From contig OZ242009.1 in NCBI GenBank assembly GCA_965204715.1, positions 3,658,001 to 3,722,000 on the forward strand: a stretch of 64,000 bases of DNA. The letters run 5' to 3'. The stretch comes from CATOSP01 sp965204715 (GTDB lineage Bacteria; Chloroflexota; Dehalococcoidia; Lucifugimonadales; UBA3495). Shown here piece by piece: positions 52,451 to 60,177 of the stretch. Within the stretch, counting starts at the first letter, position 1; each line of letters starts with the position of its first letter. The notes below the pieces were generated by a model. The model was not told the DNA's origin and made no database searches. It saw nothing but the letters and a program-made list of their open reading frames with translations. The position numbers and the translations under genes were made by a program.

Positions 52451-54208
52451 ATGGCCACCGGTATTTCCACCTACCGGCCCCTGATCACCGGAGTCACCCA
52501 CATGGTATCGACAGGCCATTACCTGGCCACATCGGCGGGCTTCCGCATCTTGGAGCAGGGGGGCAATGCCACCGATGCCGGGGTTGCCGCTGGCATTGCC
52601 CTCAACGTGGTGCTGCCCCAGTACACCAGCTTCGGCGGAGTGGCCCCGATAATCATTCACGATTCCCAAAGGGGAGAGACAGTGCAGATCAGCGGCCTGG
52701 GTCGCTGGCCACAGGAAGCCAGCATCGACTACTTCATGGAGCACGCCGGTGGAGATATGCCTCCGGGCGCGCTCAGGACGGTGACTCCCGCGGCTGCTGA
52801 CGCCTGGCTCACGGCGTTGAAGCTCTACGGATCCATGAGCTTTGAGCAGGTTGTAACCCCAGCGCTGGAGTTGGCCGAGGGAGGATTCCCGATTCCCTTC
52901 ACACTTCACCGCGCGCTGGTCCGCGCGGGTGACCCACTGGCCCATGACGAGGGCGATTCTCGCCACTGGCGCACCACGTCCAGCGTCTTCTACCCAAATG
53001 GCAAAGCCTTGGGACCGGGTGACATGCTGGCGCAACCTGACTTGGCCCGTACCTTTCGTCGCCTGATCGATGTTGAGCGAGGTCACGCCTGTCAAGGCCG
53101 GGAAGATGCGATTCAGGCAGCCAGAGACTTCTTTTACCTGGGGGACATCGCCCGCGAGATGGTGGATTTCTGCCGGTCGCAAGGCGGCCTGCTGTCCCTG
53201 GAAGACTTGTCCGGATTCAGCGTCGAGGTACTGCCCCCGGCCGCGGGAAGGTACAAGGGTATCGACGTTTTCACCTGCGGACCCTGGTGCCAGGGACCGG
53301 TATCCATTCAAGCCCTCCAAATACTGGAGAGCTTCGACCTGGGAGCGATGGGCCACAACAGTCCAGACTACCTGCACACGGTCATCGAAGCCTTGAAGCT
53401 CGCCTTCTCGGACCGCCACCACTACTACGGGGACCCCGACTTTGTAGATGTCCCGCTGGAGGGTCTGCTGTCCAAGAGCTTCGCCGCTGAGAGGGCCAAC
53501 TCGATCAACCCCGGCTCAGCGTACCCCGAGATGCCCAACCCCGGAGACCCCTGGGTGCATCAAGACAACGTATCAAGAGCCTCTAAGCTGACGAAGCCGG
53601 AGCCTGTGGGCGGTGCAATCCCTGCCGACACCAGCTACGCCTGCGTGGTGGACCGCTGGGGCAACGCCTTCTCTGCGACCCCCAGCGACGGCATCGGGGG
53701 CGCGCCAGTCGCCGAAGGACTGGGTTTCGTGATCTCGCCCCGCGGCTCCCAGTCGTGGCTGGACCCGGAACATCCCTGCGCCATTGCCCCCGGCAAGCGT
53801 CCCCGGCTCACGCCCAACCCCGGCCTGGCCATGAAGGCCGGGAAAGTATGGATGCCCTTCGGCACTCCCGGCGGCGACGTGCAGTGCCAGTCAATGGTGC
53901 AGCTATTCCTGAACGTAGCTGAGTTCGGAATGGACGTCCAGACGGCGATTGAAGCCCCCAGGGTCTCCACCTGGAGCTTCCCCAACTCCTTCCATCCCCA
54001 CGCCTACCACCCGGGTTTGGTGGGAGTCGAGGGACGCATCCCCGCGGAGACCGCCGCCGAACTGGAGCGAAGGGGCCACCGGGCCGAGGTCTGGGACGAA
54101 TGGACGGGCCGGATGGGTTGCCTCTGCGCCATCGAGGTAGACCTTGAACGGGGTGGCCTGTCCGCAGGGTCTGACCCACGCCGCGACGGCTACGCAATGG
54201 GCCGGTAA
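52451..54208 (+). CDS. Gamma-glutamyltransferase family protein
   Basis: The 585-residue protein matches the Ntn-hydrolase GGT family, which autocleaves and hydrolyses or transfers gamma-glutamyl groups. The large-subunit part has GGNATDAGVAAGIALNVVLP near residue 36. The nucleophile Thr is near 393 in DTSYACVVDRWGNAFSATPSDGIGG. PRLTPNPGLAMKAGKVWMPFGTPGGDVQCQ near 455 and a late VWDEWTGRMGCLCAIEVD complete it. No signal peptide is visible, so it may act in the cytoplasm. The 283-bp gap upstream holds a weak TTGACT (52347) and TATACT (52373) pair 20 nt apart. Confidence 0.92.
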   Translation: MATGISTYRPLITGVTHMVSTGHYLATSAGFRILEQGGNATDAGVAAGIALNVVLPQYTSFGGVAPIIIHDSQRGETVQISGLGRWPQEASIDYFMEHAGGDMPPGALRTVTPAAADAWLTALKLYGSMSFEQVVTPALELAEGGFPIPFTLHRALVRAGDPLAHDEGDSRHWRTTSSVFYPNGKALGPGDMLAQPDLARTFRRLIDVERGHACQGREDAIQAARDFFYLGDIAREMVDFCRSQGGLLSLEDLSGFSVEVLPPAAGRYKGIDVFTCGPWCQGPVSIQALQILESFDLGAMGHNSPDYLHTVIEALKLAFSDRHHYYGDPDFVDVPLEGLLSKSFAAERANSINPGSAYPEMPNPGDPWVHQDNVSRASKLTKPEPVGGAIPADTSYACVVDRWGNAFSATPSDGIGGAPVAEGLGFVISPRGSQSWLDPEHPCAIAPGKRPRLTPNPGLAMKAGKVWMPFGTPGGDVQCQSMVQLFLNVAEFGMDVQTAIEAPRVSTWSFPNSFHPHAYHPGLVGVEGRIPAETAAELERRGHRAEVWDEWTGRMGCLCAIEVDLERGGLSAGSDPRRDGYAMGR

Positions 54209-54268
54209 CCATCGAGACCCGCCGTCTTCGATTCCCAGTCCAAGCTGGGCCGCAGCACATGGTGAACC

Positions 54269-54916
54269 ATGCCTAGCAGCGAAGTAGCCGACGTACTGGT
54301 AATCGGGGCCGGCGCCTCGGGCGCGGGGTTCACCTGGAGCCTGACCCAGGCGGGGATCAAGGTCGTCTGCAGCGTGGCCTCCACACCGTTGTCTGCCGCT
54401 CGTGGCAGTGTCGACGGGAACAGCGTCCCCTGGGGTCTCACACACCACCAGACGCTCAACGAACGTCTCAGCCATGCCGTGGCCATCATGGTCCTGGCTG
54501 AGGACCTGCCGGAGGAACACAACCAGGTCACCCTGGACCCGGAGCTTACGGACAGTCACGGCATCCCTGCGCCAAAGGTGCAATACACCATCAGCGAGAA
54601 CACCGGTAAGATGCTGGCCCACGGCGTTGAGATGGCCAGCCGGGTGATGGAGACCGCCGGAGCGAGGAAGGTATTTGCGTCGTTCCTGGAACGCAACGCT
54701 GGGGCTCACCTGCTCGGCACTGCCCGCATGGGAGGCGACCCTACAACATCGGTCGTGGACCGCTGGGGCCGTAGCCATGACGTTCCCAACCTGTTCCTTA
54801 TCGACGGCAGCGTCTTCGTAACCGCTGCCAGCGTCAACCCTACGCCTACGATTCAAGCCCTGTCATTGCGCACAGCAGATTATCTCAAAGGCGAAGGCAA
54901 GGACGCCACCGGCTGA
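54269..54916 (+). pseudogene. GMC oxidoreductase copy with a large internal deletion
   Basis: The first 34 residues (MPSSEVADVLVIGAGASGAG and on) are identical to the GMC enzyme at 61971-63563. The sequence then jumps, in frame, to about residue 352 of that enzyme and continues to its C-terminus. About 317 residues are missing, including most of the FAD and substrate domains, so it cannot be a working enzyme. The last 180 residues share long identical stretches with the full copy (PEEHNQVTLDPELTDSHG, ISENT.KMLAHGVEMASRVM) but differ more elsewhere. The C-terminal His motif HLLGTARMG is kept. The N-terminal DNA is near-identical to the other copy. The two copies lie in opposite directions. Confidence 0.85.
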
Positions 54917-54975
54917 AATCGCCGCGTTGCACCGTAAACCTGGTTGGCCCAACCCTGGCCTCGAAGGTCTGGCAA

Positions 54976-55728
54976 CTACTGCGCCGTCCGCCCCCCGTCA
55001 ATAACCAGTTCGCTGCCCGTGACGAAGGACGACTCATCCGAGGCCAGATAGAGCACACCGTAGGCCACGTCTTCCGGCCTTCCCAGCCTGCCCAGCGGAG
55101 TCCGCTCCATGCGGTTCTGCCGGTAGGACTCCTGCGAAAGCAGATGGGCGGTCATCGGCGTCTCAATGGTCCCCGGATGGACCGAGTTGGCGCGGATGGC
55201 ATCCCTGGCGTACTGGATAGCCGTGGCCTTGGTAAAAAGTCTGACCGCCCCCTTGGAGGCAATGTAGGCGGCAGACATGGTGTTGCCCACCAGTCCCGCC
55301 ACTGACGAGATGTTGATGATCGAGCCGCCGCCTGCACGCCGCATCTCGGGTATAGCGGCTTTCGTTCCCAGGAAAACGCCCTTTGTGTTGATGTCCATCA
55401 CCTGGTCCCAAAGCTCTTCAGACGTCTCCTCCACACGCTCTGTCCGGTATATGCCTGCGTTGTTCACCAGAATATCCAGCTTGCCGAACCGGGCGACCGC
55501 TGCGGCGACGGCCTGCTGCCAGTCGGACTCGCTGGTCACATCAAGTTTGACGAACAGGCACTCGCCGCCTGTTTCGTTGATCGCGGCCTCGGTTCTGCGC
55601 CCCTCTTCTTCCAGCAGGTCGCCTATGACCACTCTCGCGCCCTCGCTGGCGAATAGTTTTGCTTCAGTTGCTCCCATCCCCCTCGCGCCGCCGCTGATCA
55701 GAGCAACTTTGTTCTCCAGTCTCATCAT
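54976..55728 (-). CDS. SDR family oxidoreductase (glucose 1-dehydrogenase-like)
   Basis: The 250-residue protein has SGGARGMGATEAKLFASEGARVVIGD near residue 12, LDILVNNAGIYRTE near 83, IINISSVAG near 137, the catalytic YIASKGAV near 152-156 and a C-terminal VTGSELVIDGGRT. It is a classical NAD(P)-dependent short-chain dehydrogenase. Its relatives include 3-alpha-hydroxysteroid, glucose and 3-oxoacyl dehydrogenases, so substrate is open. It follows the deleted GMC copy tail to tail. Confidence 0.92.
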   Translation of the reverse strand: MMRLENKVALISGGARGMGATEAKLFASEGARVVIGDLLEEEGRRTEAAINETGGECLFVKLDVTSESDWQQAVAAAVARFGKLDILVNNAGIYRTERVEETSEELWDQVMDINTKGVFLGTKAAIPEMRRAGGGSIINISSVAGLVGNTMSAAYIASKGAVRLFTKATAIQYARDAIRANSVHPGTIETPMTAHLLSQESYRQNRMERTPLGRLGRPEDVAYGVLYLASDESSFVTGSELVIDGGRTAQ

Positions 55729-55897
55729 TGCCCCTTCCGATGTCAGGATGAAGTGATTGTAAACGTATCAAATTGACAGTCAATGGCGAGGGTATGGCAA
55801 GCAGCCGTGCCTCGGGTCTGATGCTCCGGTTTGACCCTACGGTCGCCCGGCTATAGAATTGACCGGCTTCGATATTGCTAACTTCGCCCGCAGCTAA

Positions 55898-56428
55898 ATG
55901 CTCCAATCACCAACTTTCAGACCTGTCGCCCGCATGTTTTCCTTGGCCCTTCCCGCCGCCTTGCTGTTGATGCTTGCCGGTTGCGGGGGTCTTCCCGGTG
56001 GGCCTCAGAAGGCCGTGGATTTCCAGGTCACGCTTTTCAGCGGTGACAAGTTCCAAATGTCGGAACAGGTAGGCCGGACGGCGGTGGTGCTCAACTTCTG
56101 GTTCCCTTCCTGCCCACCCTGCCGCGCCGAAATGCCCGACTTCGAGGAGGCATGGCGGGACTTGCAGGGGAAGGACGTGCGGTTCCTGGGACTGTTCGTG
56201 CCCCTGGGGCTGGACTCCGAGCAGGACGCCCGAGACTTCGTTCAGGAGCTTGGTCTGACCTACGATGTGGCCACCGACACCCGGGCCGAGATCGCTGACG
56301 CCTATGAGTTGAAGTTCTATCCGACGACCATATTCATCGACAAGTCGGGGCGAGTTTACTCAAAAGAGATCAGCGTCCTGGACCATGAGAAAATCACCCA
56401 GATCGTCAGTGAAATGGCCCAAGGATAA
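55898..56428 (+). CDS. TlpA-like thiol-disulfide lipoprotein
   Basis: The 176-residue protein has a signal peptide with lipobox LMLAGC (Cys28), then a thioredoxin fold with FWFPSCPPCRAEMPDF (active-site CPPC near residue 69) and the cis-Pro in FYPTTIFIDKSG near 143. It should reduce disulfides, for example in cytochrome c maturation, outside the membrane. ATG 55898 has no strong Shine-Dalgarno, and a later start is possible. It is upstream of a small membrane protein on the same strand. Confidence 0.9.
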   Translation: MLQSPTFRPVARMFSLALPAALLLMLAGCGGLPGGPQKAVDFQVTLFSGDKFQMSEQVGRTAVVLNFWFPSCPPCRAEMPDFEEAWRDLQGKDVRFLGLFVPLGLDSEQDARDFVQELGLTYDVATDTRAEIADAYELKFYPTTIFIDKSGRVYSKEISVLDHEKITQIVSEMAQG

Positions 56429-56509
56429 CCCGATGGCGTCACAGGCCGATTGTACCGGCAGTAGCAGCACTCTACGCATGGACCCGTCCGCTTATTTCAC
56501 GCTCCGTTT

Positions 56510-56992
56510 ATGACCGTACTGGACTGGATTCTGGTGGGCATCCGGTGGGCCCATGCGCTGGCCGCAGTGTCGTGGGTCGGCGGGAGTATCTTTTTCCTGG
56601 TGGTCTTGCGTCCAGCTATCCGGAAGGCCGACGGCGGCGGGGTTGTGGGGAGACTCGCCGGAGCAGAGTTCCGCAGCCTGGTCAACACCGCCATAGCCGT
56701 ACTGGTGCTTAGTGGGGTAGTCCTGTCCGTGTCCCGCCTCACCTCGACCGCGGTCTCCCTCCCCTACGTCATTGTGCTTACGGCAAAGATAGTCGTGGCC
56801 CTCTATATGTTCAGCGTCGTATGGTTCCTACAGAGGCGGAGCAACTCCGAAGAACCTGTCATGGGGAACGGGCTACTGGCACGGGTCAAGCGCAGACTGG
56901 TCAGCCCGGTGGCCATCGTCATAGGCGGGACCGTGGCCATCGGACTTGCCGATGTCCTGGATGCCTTATTCGAGCGGGGTCTCGCCGGGTAA
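56510..56992 (+). CDS. Four-helix membrane protein, CopD/DUF2269-like
   Basis: The 160-residue protein has four membrane helices: about 6-33 (WILVGIRWAHALAAVSWVGGSIFFLVVL), 58-75, 83-105 and 133-150. The first has HALAAVSWVGG, which resembles CopD and related copper-resistance/heme-type membrane proteins with a His in the first helix. It follows the TlpA-like gene by 82 nt. A role in copper or haem handling is inference. Confidence 0.75.
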   Translation: MTVLDWILVGIRWAHALAAVSWVGGSIFFLVVLRPAIRKADGGGVVGRLAGAEFRSLVNTAIAVLVLSGVVLSVSRLTSTAVSLPYVIVLTAKIVVALYMFSVVWFLQRRSNSEEPVMGNGLLARVKRRLVSPVAIVIGGTVAIGLADVLDALFERGLAG

Positions 56993-57059
56993 ATTAAGCC
57001 GTCGCCCTGAACATCAGTCCTGGCTCTGTTCTAAAGAGAAGGCGTCTTGAGGAGGACGA

Positions 57060-57242
57060 GTGAAGAAAGAACTCATGGATATACTGGTCTGCCCGGTGTG
57101 CAAGGGGGACTTGGAGCTTCGCGTCGATACTGAGGATGCGGAGGAAGTCGTCACTGGCGCCCTCACCTGCAGGCGATGCAATGAAACGTATCCCATCGAG
57201 GACGCGATCCCCAACCTGCTTCCCCCCGATATGCGAGGCTAG
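57060..57242 (+). CDS. Trm112-like zinc-binding protein
   Basis: The 60-residue protein has the Trm112 pattern: ELMDILVCPVCKGDLEL, then TCRRCNETYPIEDAIPNLLP. CPVC and CRRC bind a zinc ion. Bacterial members activate or stabilise methyltransferases and other partners. GTG 57060 has GAGGAGG upstream at a good distance. Repeat copy 3 begins 20 nt after its stop. Confidence 0.92.
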   Translation: MKKELMDILVCPVCKGDLELRVDTEDAEEVVTGALTCRRCNETYPIEDAIPNLLPPDMRG

Positions 57243-57262
57243 GCCCGGTCCGGGGACGAATA

Positions 57263-57311
57263 CTATCCGCTGCACCCGGCCGGCACACTGGTACAGGGCG
57301 GCGTTCTCAGT
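57263..57311 (-). repeat. Dispersed repeat, copy 3 (divergent)
   Basis: The reverse complement begins ACTGAGAAC, has GTGCCGGCC at its centre and ends CGGATAG, as in copies at 29157 and 38801. It matches about two thirds of positions with one gap. It lies between the Trm112-like gene and a terminator. Confidence 0.6.
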
Positions 57312-57341
57312 AGAAAATCGCCGGGGGAGATTCCCCCGGCG
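57312..57341 (-). terminator. Rho-independent terminator of the UGSC operon
   Basis: On the minus strand CGCCGGGGGA pairs with TCCCCCGGCG around a 3-nt loop (57319-57341) and is followed by ATTTTCT. It lies 44 nt after the end of the UGSC gene. Confidence 0.85.
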
Positions 57342-57384
57342 AGCAACCACGCCATAGCGCAGAACAGGCTATTCCAAGTCTCTC

Positions 57385-57927
57385 TTAGGCATCCCCAACC
57401 AGCACCTGCACGACCAGCGGGGCCAATTCCTCGGCTCTGCGGCGCAGGGCTTCCCGGTCAAGGTTCTCTATAGGGTGTTCCGTAAATATGGTAGGGTAGT
57501 CAGGCGCTCCCCACATGCGGGCCATGCCCTCGGCGGTAGGTATGAAACGGTCGGTGCAAATGGTCGCTGAAGGAATGCCTGCGTTCTCCACGTGAATTCC
57601 GTCGTGCACACTGCACGCACTGCAAGACCCTCAATCCCCGATGGCGACGATCACTGAATCGCAGTGCTCCGCCAAGTCCTTGATCGCCTCCGGGTCCGCC
57701 GGGCGGGAGGCGCTGGGCTTGCGGTGCCAGCGCACGTCGGAAATCTCGTAACGGGTGCGAAGCAGGTCTACCAGCTCCTCCAGGAGCACGTCCGCGTTAC
57801 GCTTGCTGTCGTCGATAATGCCGAGCCGCGTTCCGGCCAGGCTTGGCAGGCGGGGTGCGCCGTCAAAGGGCGCGACTATCGCCTGAGTGGTCGGGTTGAC
57901 CAGCGTAATATCTTGCTTTTGGGTCAT
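57385..57927 (-). CDS. UGSC-family selenoprotein with in-frame UGA
   Basis: Reading from ATG 57927, preceded by AAAGGAGG, gives 180 residues with one in-frame TGA at 57631-57633 (codon 99). The sequence around it is SVIVAIGD-U-GSC-SAC-SVHDG, the U-G-S-C motif that names this family of selenoproteins known from marine metagenomes. Selenocysteine followed by Gly-Ser-Cys102 gives a UxxC redox pair. The downstream part (HDGIHVENAGIPSATICTDRF and on) continues the family and has no ribosome-binding site of its own at GTG 57609. It is the last gene of an operon with two other proteins. Its reaction is unknown. A stop mutation is very unlikely given the known motif. Confidence 0.85.
57603..57633 (-). 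promoter_or_regulatory. UGA codon and SECIS-like hairpin of the UGSC gene
   Basis: On the minus strand CGTGC and GCACG (57617-57603) form a perfect 5-bp stem around the loop AGTGT. The loop begins 18 nt after the UGA (57633-57631), the spacing expected of bacterial SECIS elements, and has a G at its second position. The hairpin is inside coding sequence. Confidence 0.65.
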
Positions 57928-57940
57928 TGCCGCCTCCTTT

Positions 57941-57988
57941 GGTCTGGGTGACGCGCGGTCTGGGTGACGTATGGTCTGGGTGACGCAC
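57941..57988 (-). repeat. Three tandem 16-bp repeats upstream of the UGSC gene
   Basis: GGTCTGGGTGACG is repeated three times at 57941, 57957 and 57973 with an exact 16-bp period (the last 3 bases vary: CGC, TAT, CAC). They lie between the upstream gene's stop at 58008 and the UGSC ribosome-binding site, and could bind a regulator or be a slippage product. Confidence 0.85.
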
Positions 57989-58007
57989 CAGCGGCCCGGC
58001 CGGTACG

Positions 58008-59078
58008 CTAACGTACTGACTTGGTAACTGCGGTCGAAGCCACCTTTGGCCCCCAACTGGGGATAACGGATGCCATATTGGACTCTTCGCCACCGGCGAA
58101 CAGGAGCAGGATGTCCTCCGGCTCAGGGAGCAGAGGCACAAACTCCTCTTCATCTCCAGGTTCCGGGTCTCCGGGCAGAACGCCCGCCTCCTTCAGGTCC
58201 CCCAACGAGCGGCGGATGTTTGCGTAGAGGTACTCTCGCACCTGCGCCTTGGTCCAGTCCTTCCACAACGTTGACGCTCCCGCTATCGTCACGCCGATTT
58301 GCCCCTGCCGCAGCCCCGCGGAGCGGTCCCCCACCGAGCCGGAGGTGGACATACTCGTCCCCAGTGACGAGGCAGCGTCCGCAATGGCATAGAGAATCGA
58401 CTCCGGGTGTCCGGTGGCCCGCACCTGCCGGGGACTCTCCGCCGCAAACACGGTGGCCGTGCTCTGATCGCGGTCAAAGCCGCGCTCCACGTGGAACGGT
58501 TCCCAATGGGTCTCCGTCTCCGCCTCGGCGATACAGTAGCTGTACTTGCCTGGGTGTCCGATAACGCTGCGGTCGAACAGCCCTGGGATGGCGGCACAGG
58601 CGTTCATCAGTATGAGGCGGATGGACCGCCCGATGGTAGCGTTGGCCCGGTTGCCAGGCCCGAACAGGTTGTTCCGCGAGTTGATGTTCAACTCCCGCAC
58701 CACCGGTCCGTTGACCACCACCAGAATCGCCGAGCCGCCCATGCTGGAGGATGGGCCAACCAGGTTGAACACCGGGTCCAGCATGGCCTCAGTGGCGGCG
58801 AGGACCACCGGCAGGTACTGGGGCAGGCATCCGGCCATCACGGCGTTGGCCGCCACTTTGCCGACGGTGATCACCCGCCGGCGTTCGGGAATCTCCCCCA
58901 CCACCTCGCCGGCAGGCCGGCCAACGTATTCCAGAAATTCGTCCACTCTTTTGGCCGTGGGCGGCACAACGGGCAGTCCGTCCGTCCAGCCCAGGTCGTA
59001 GCAGACCTCGGCGGCCTCCAGGGGGTCGGCCCACTGTACTGTGGTAGTGTCCGTGGCGGTGTCGCCCTGTCCGCTCAA
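58008..59078 (-). CDS. Conserved protein in the UGSC operon
   Basis: The 356-residue product has LGWTDGLPVVPPTAKRVDEFLE near residue 32, VGKVAANAVMAGCLPQYLPVVLAATEAM near 70, GPSSSMGGSAILVVVNGPVVRELNIN near 105, NNLFGPGNRANATIGRSIRLILMNA near 133 and HPGKYSYCIAEAETETHWEPFH near 177. I recognise it as a recurring family near UGSC genes but cannot give it a function. TTG 59078 follows GAGG at 7-8 nt, and the frame upstream of it is the NHL gene in another frame. It is cotranscribed with the NHL gene (40 nt) and the UGSC gene (80 nt). Confidence 0.8.
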   Translation of the reverse strand: MSGQGDTATDTTTVQWADPLEAAEVCYDLGWTDGLPVVPPTAKRVDEFLEYVGRPAGEVVGEIPERRRVITVGKVAANAVMAGCLPQYLPVVLAATEAMLDPVFNLVGPSSSMGGSAILVVVNGPVVRELNINSRNNLFGPGNRANATIGRSIRLILMNACAAIPGLFDRSVIGHPGKYSYCIAEAETETHWEPFHVERGFDRDQSTATVFAAESPRQVRATGHPESILYAIADAASSLGTSMSTSGSVGDRSAGLRQGQIGVTIAGASTLWKDWTKAQVREYLYANIRRSLGDLKEAGVLPGDPEPGDEEEFVPLLPEPEDILLLFAGGEESNMASVIPSWGPKVASTAVTKSVR

Positions 59079-59118
59079 ATCGTCCTCGCTTCCGAGCCGG
59101 GATTGCCCGCGGGCCTGT

Positions 59119-60069
59119 CTACCAGACCCGCTCGTACTTGGATATGCTGCGGAGTTCCTGTGGCGGGTCCATGTGGGAGCCGCGTATGGTGTAGGACACC
59201 TCCCCCACGTAAACGTCACCCTTGGAGTCCACCGCGATGCCGTGGGGAGCGATGAACTGACCCGCCCCCTCGCCTTCTTCAGGAGCGCCGAACATGCAGA
59301 CCCGGTTGCCCTTGAGGTCATAAATGGTGACCCTGTGGCCCAGTCCGGGGGCGCCGGCGGGAGGAGGCGGCCCGGGAGCGTTGAGCTCGCCGACGTAGAT
59401 ATGGTCCTGCCACAGCACCATCGCGTCCGGGCGGTGGATGTTGTTCCACATCTCGATGAAGTTACCCCGCGCATCGAACAGTTGGATGCGGTGGGCCTCC
59501 CGGTCGACCACGTAGACCCGGTCGTCGGCATCGATAGCGATGTTGTGGGGCCGCATGAACTGTCCGGCGTCGATCCCCGAGTCTCCCCAGGAAAACTTGT
59601 ACTCGCCTTCGCCGGTGTAGACGTGTACCCGTGAGTTGCCGTACCCGTCGGATACGTACACGTCGCCGTTGCTTGGCATGATCGCCGCCGAGGTGGGCCG
59701 GTTGAATGGCTCGCCGCCCCAGATCGGCTTGGGCTGGTTGCGCTCGCCGATCTCCATCAGCTTCCTGCCGTCGGGCGAGAACTTCTGGATGGTGTGGATG
59801 CCGTCATCGGCGCACAGCAGGGAGTCGTCGTGAGCGATGTACAGGCCGTGGGTGCGGTTGCTGAACTCGCCCTCCCCGAAGCTGCGCAGGTAGTTTCCTT
59901 CCTGGTCGAACACCATGATCGGGTGCTCACCGCGGGTCAAAACGTACACGTTGTCCTGGGAGTCCACCGCCACACCGGGACACTCCAGAAACCGGACTCC
60001 TTCGGGCAGCTTGGCCCAGTTGTCCACATGCCGATAGAGAAAATCTCCCTGTCCGTAGGTATCCGCCAT
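59119..60069 (-). CDS. NHL-repeat beta-propeller protein
   Basis: The 316-residue protein is built of about six NHL repeats (VAVDSQDNVYVLTRGEHPIMVFDQEGNYLRSFG, IAIDADDRVYVVDREAHRIQLFDARGNFIE, IAVDSKGDVYVGEVSYT), which fold into a six-bladed propeller. Such proteins bind ligands or have peptidyl-hydroxyglycine lyase-like activity. No signal peptide is seen at ATG 60069. It is the first gene of a three-gene operon with the conserved protein and the UGSC selenoprotein. Confidence 0.85.
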   Translation of the reverse strand: MADTYGQGDFLYRHVDNWAKLPEGVRFLECPGVAVDSQDNVYVLTRGEHPIMVFDQEGNYLRSFGEGEFSNRTHGLYIAHDDSLLCADDGIHTIQKFSPDGRKLMEIGERNQPKPIWGGEPFNRPTSAAIMPSNGDVYVSDGYGNSRVHVYTGEGEYKFSWGDSGIDAGQFMRPHNIAIDADDRVYVVDREAHRIQLFDARGNFIEMWNNIHRPDAMVLWQDHIYVGELNAPGPPPPAGAPGLGHRVTIYDLKGNRVCMFGAPEEGEGAGQFIAPHGIAVDSKGDVYVGEVSYTIRGSHMDPPQELRSISKYERVW

Positions 60070-60177
60070 ATCTCCCCCTATTCAGGTAGTTGTATGTTCG
60101 GACCTCGAGTCGCCGGCACAACTGCCGAAAAACCCGCTGCTATCCTAAAGTCTGGGCTATGGGGTGTCAATGAGCGC

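Noticed and set aside
59041..59634. Plus-strand open frame over the NHL gene
   Set aside because: It is antisense to a clear NHL-repeat protein and begins in the next gene, without a start signal.
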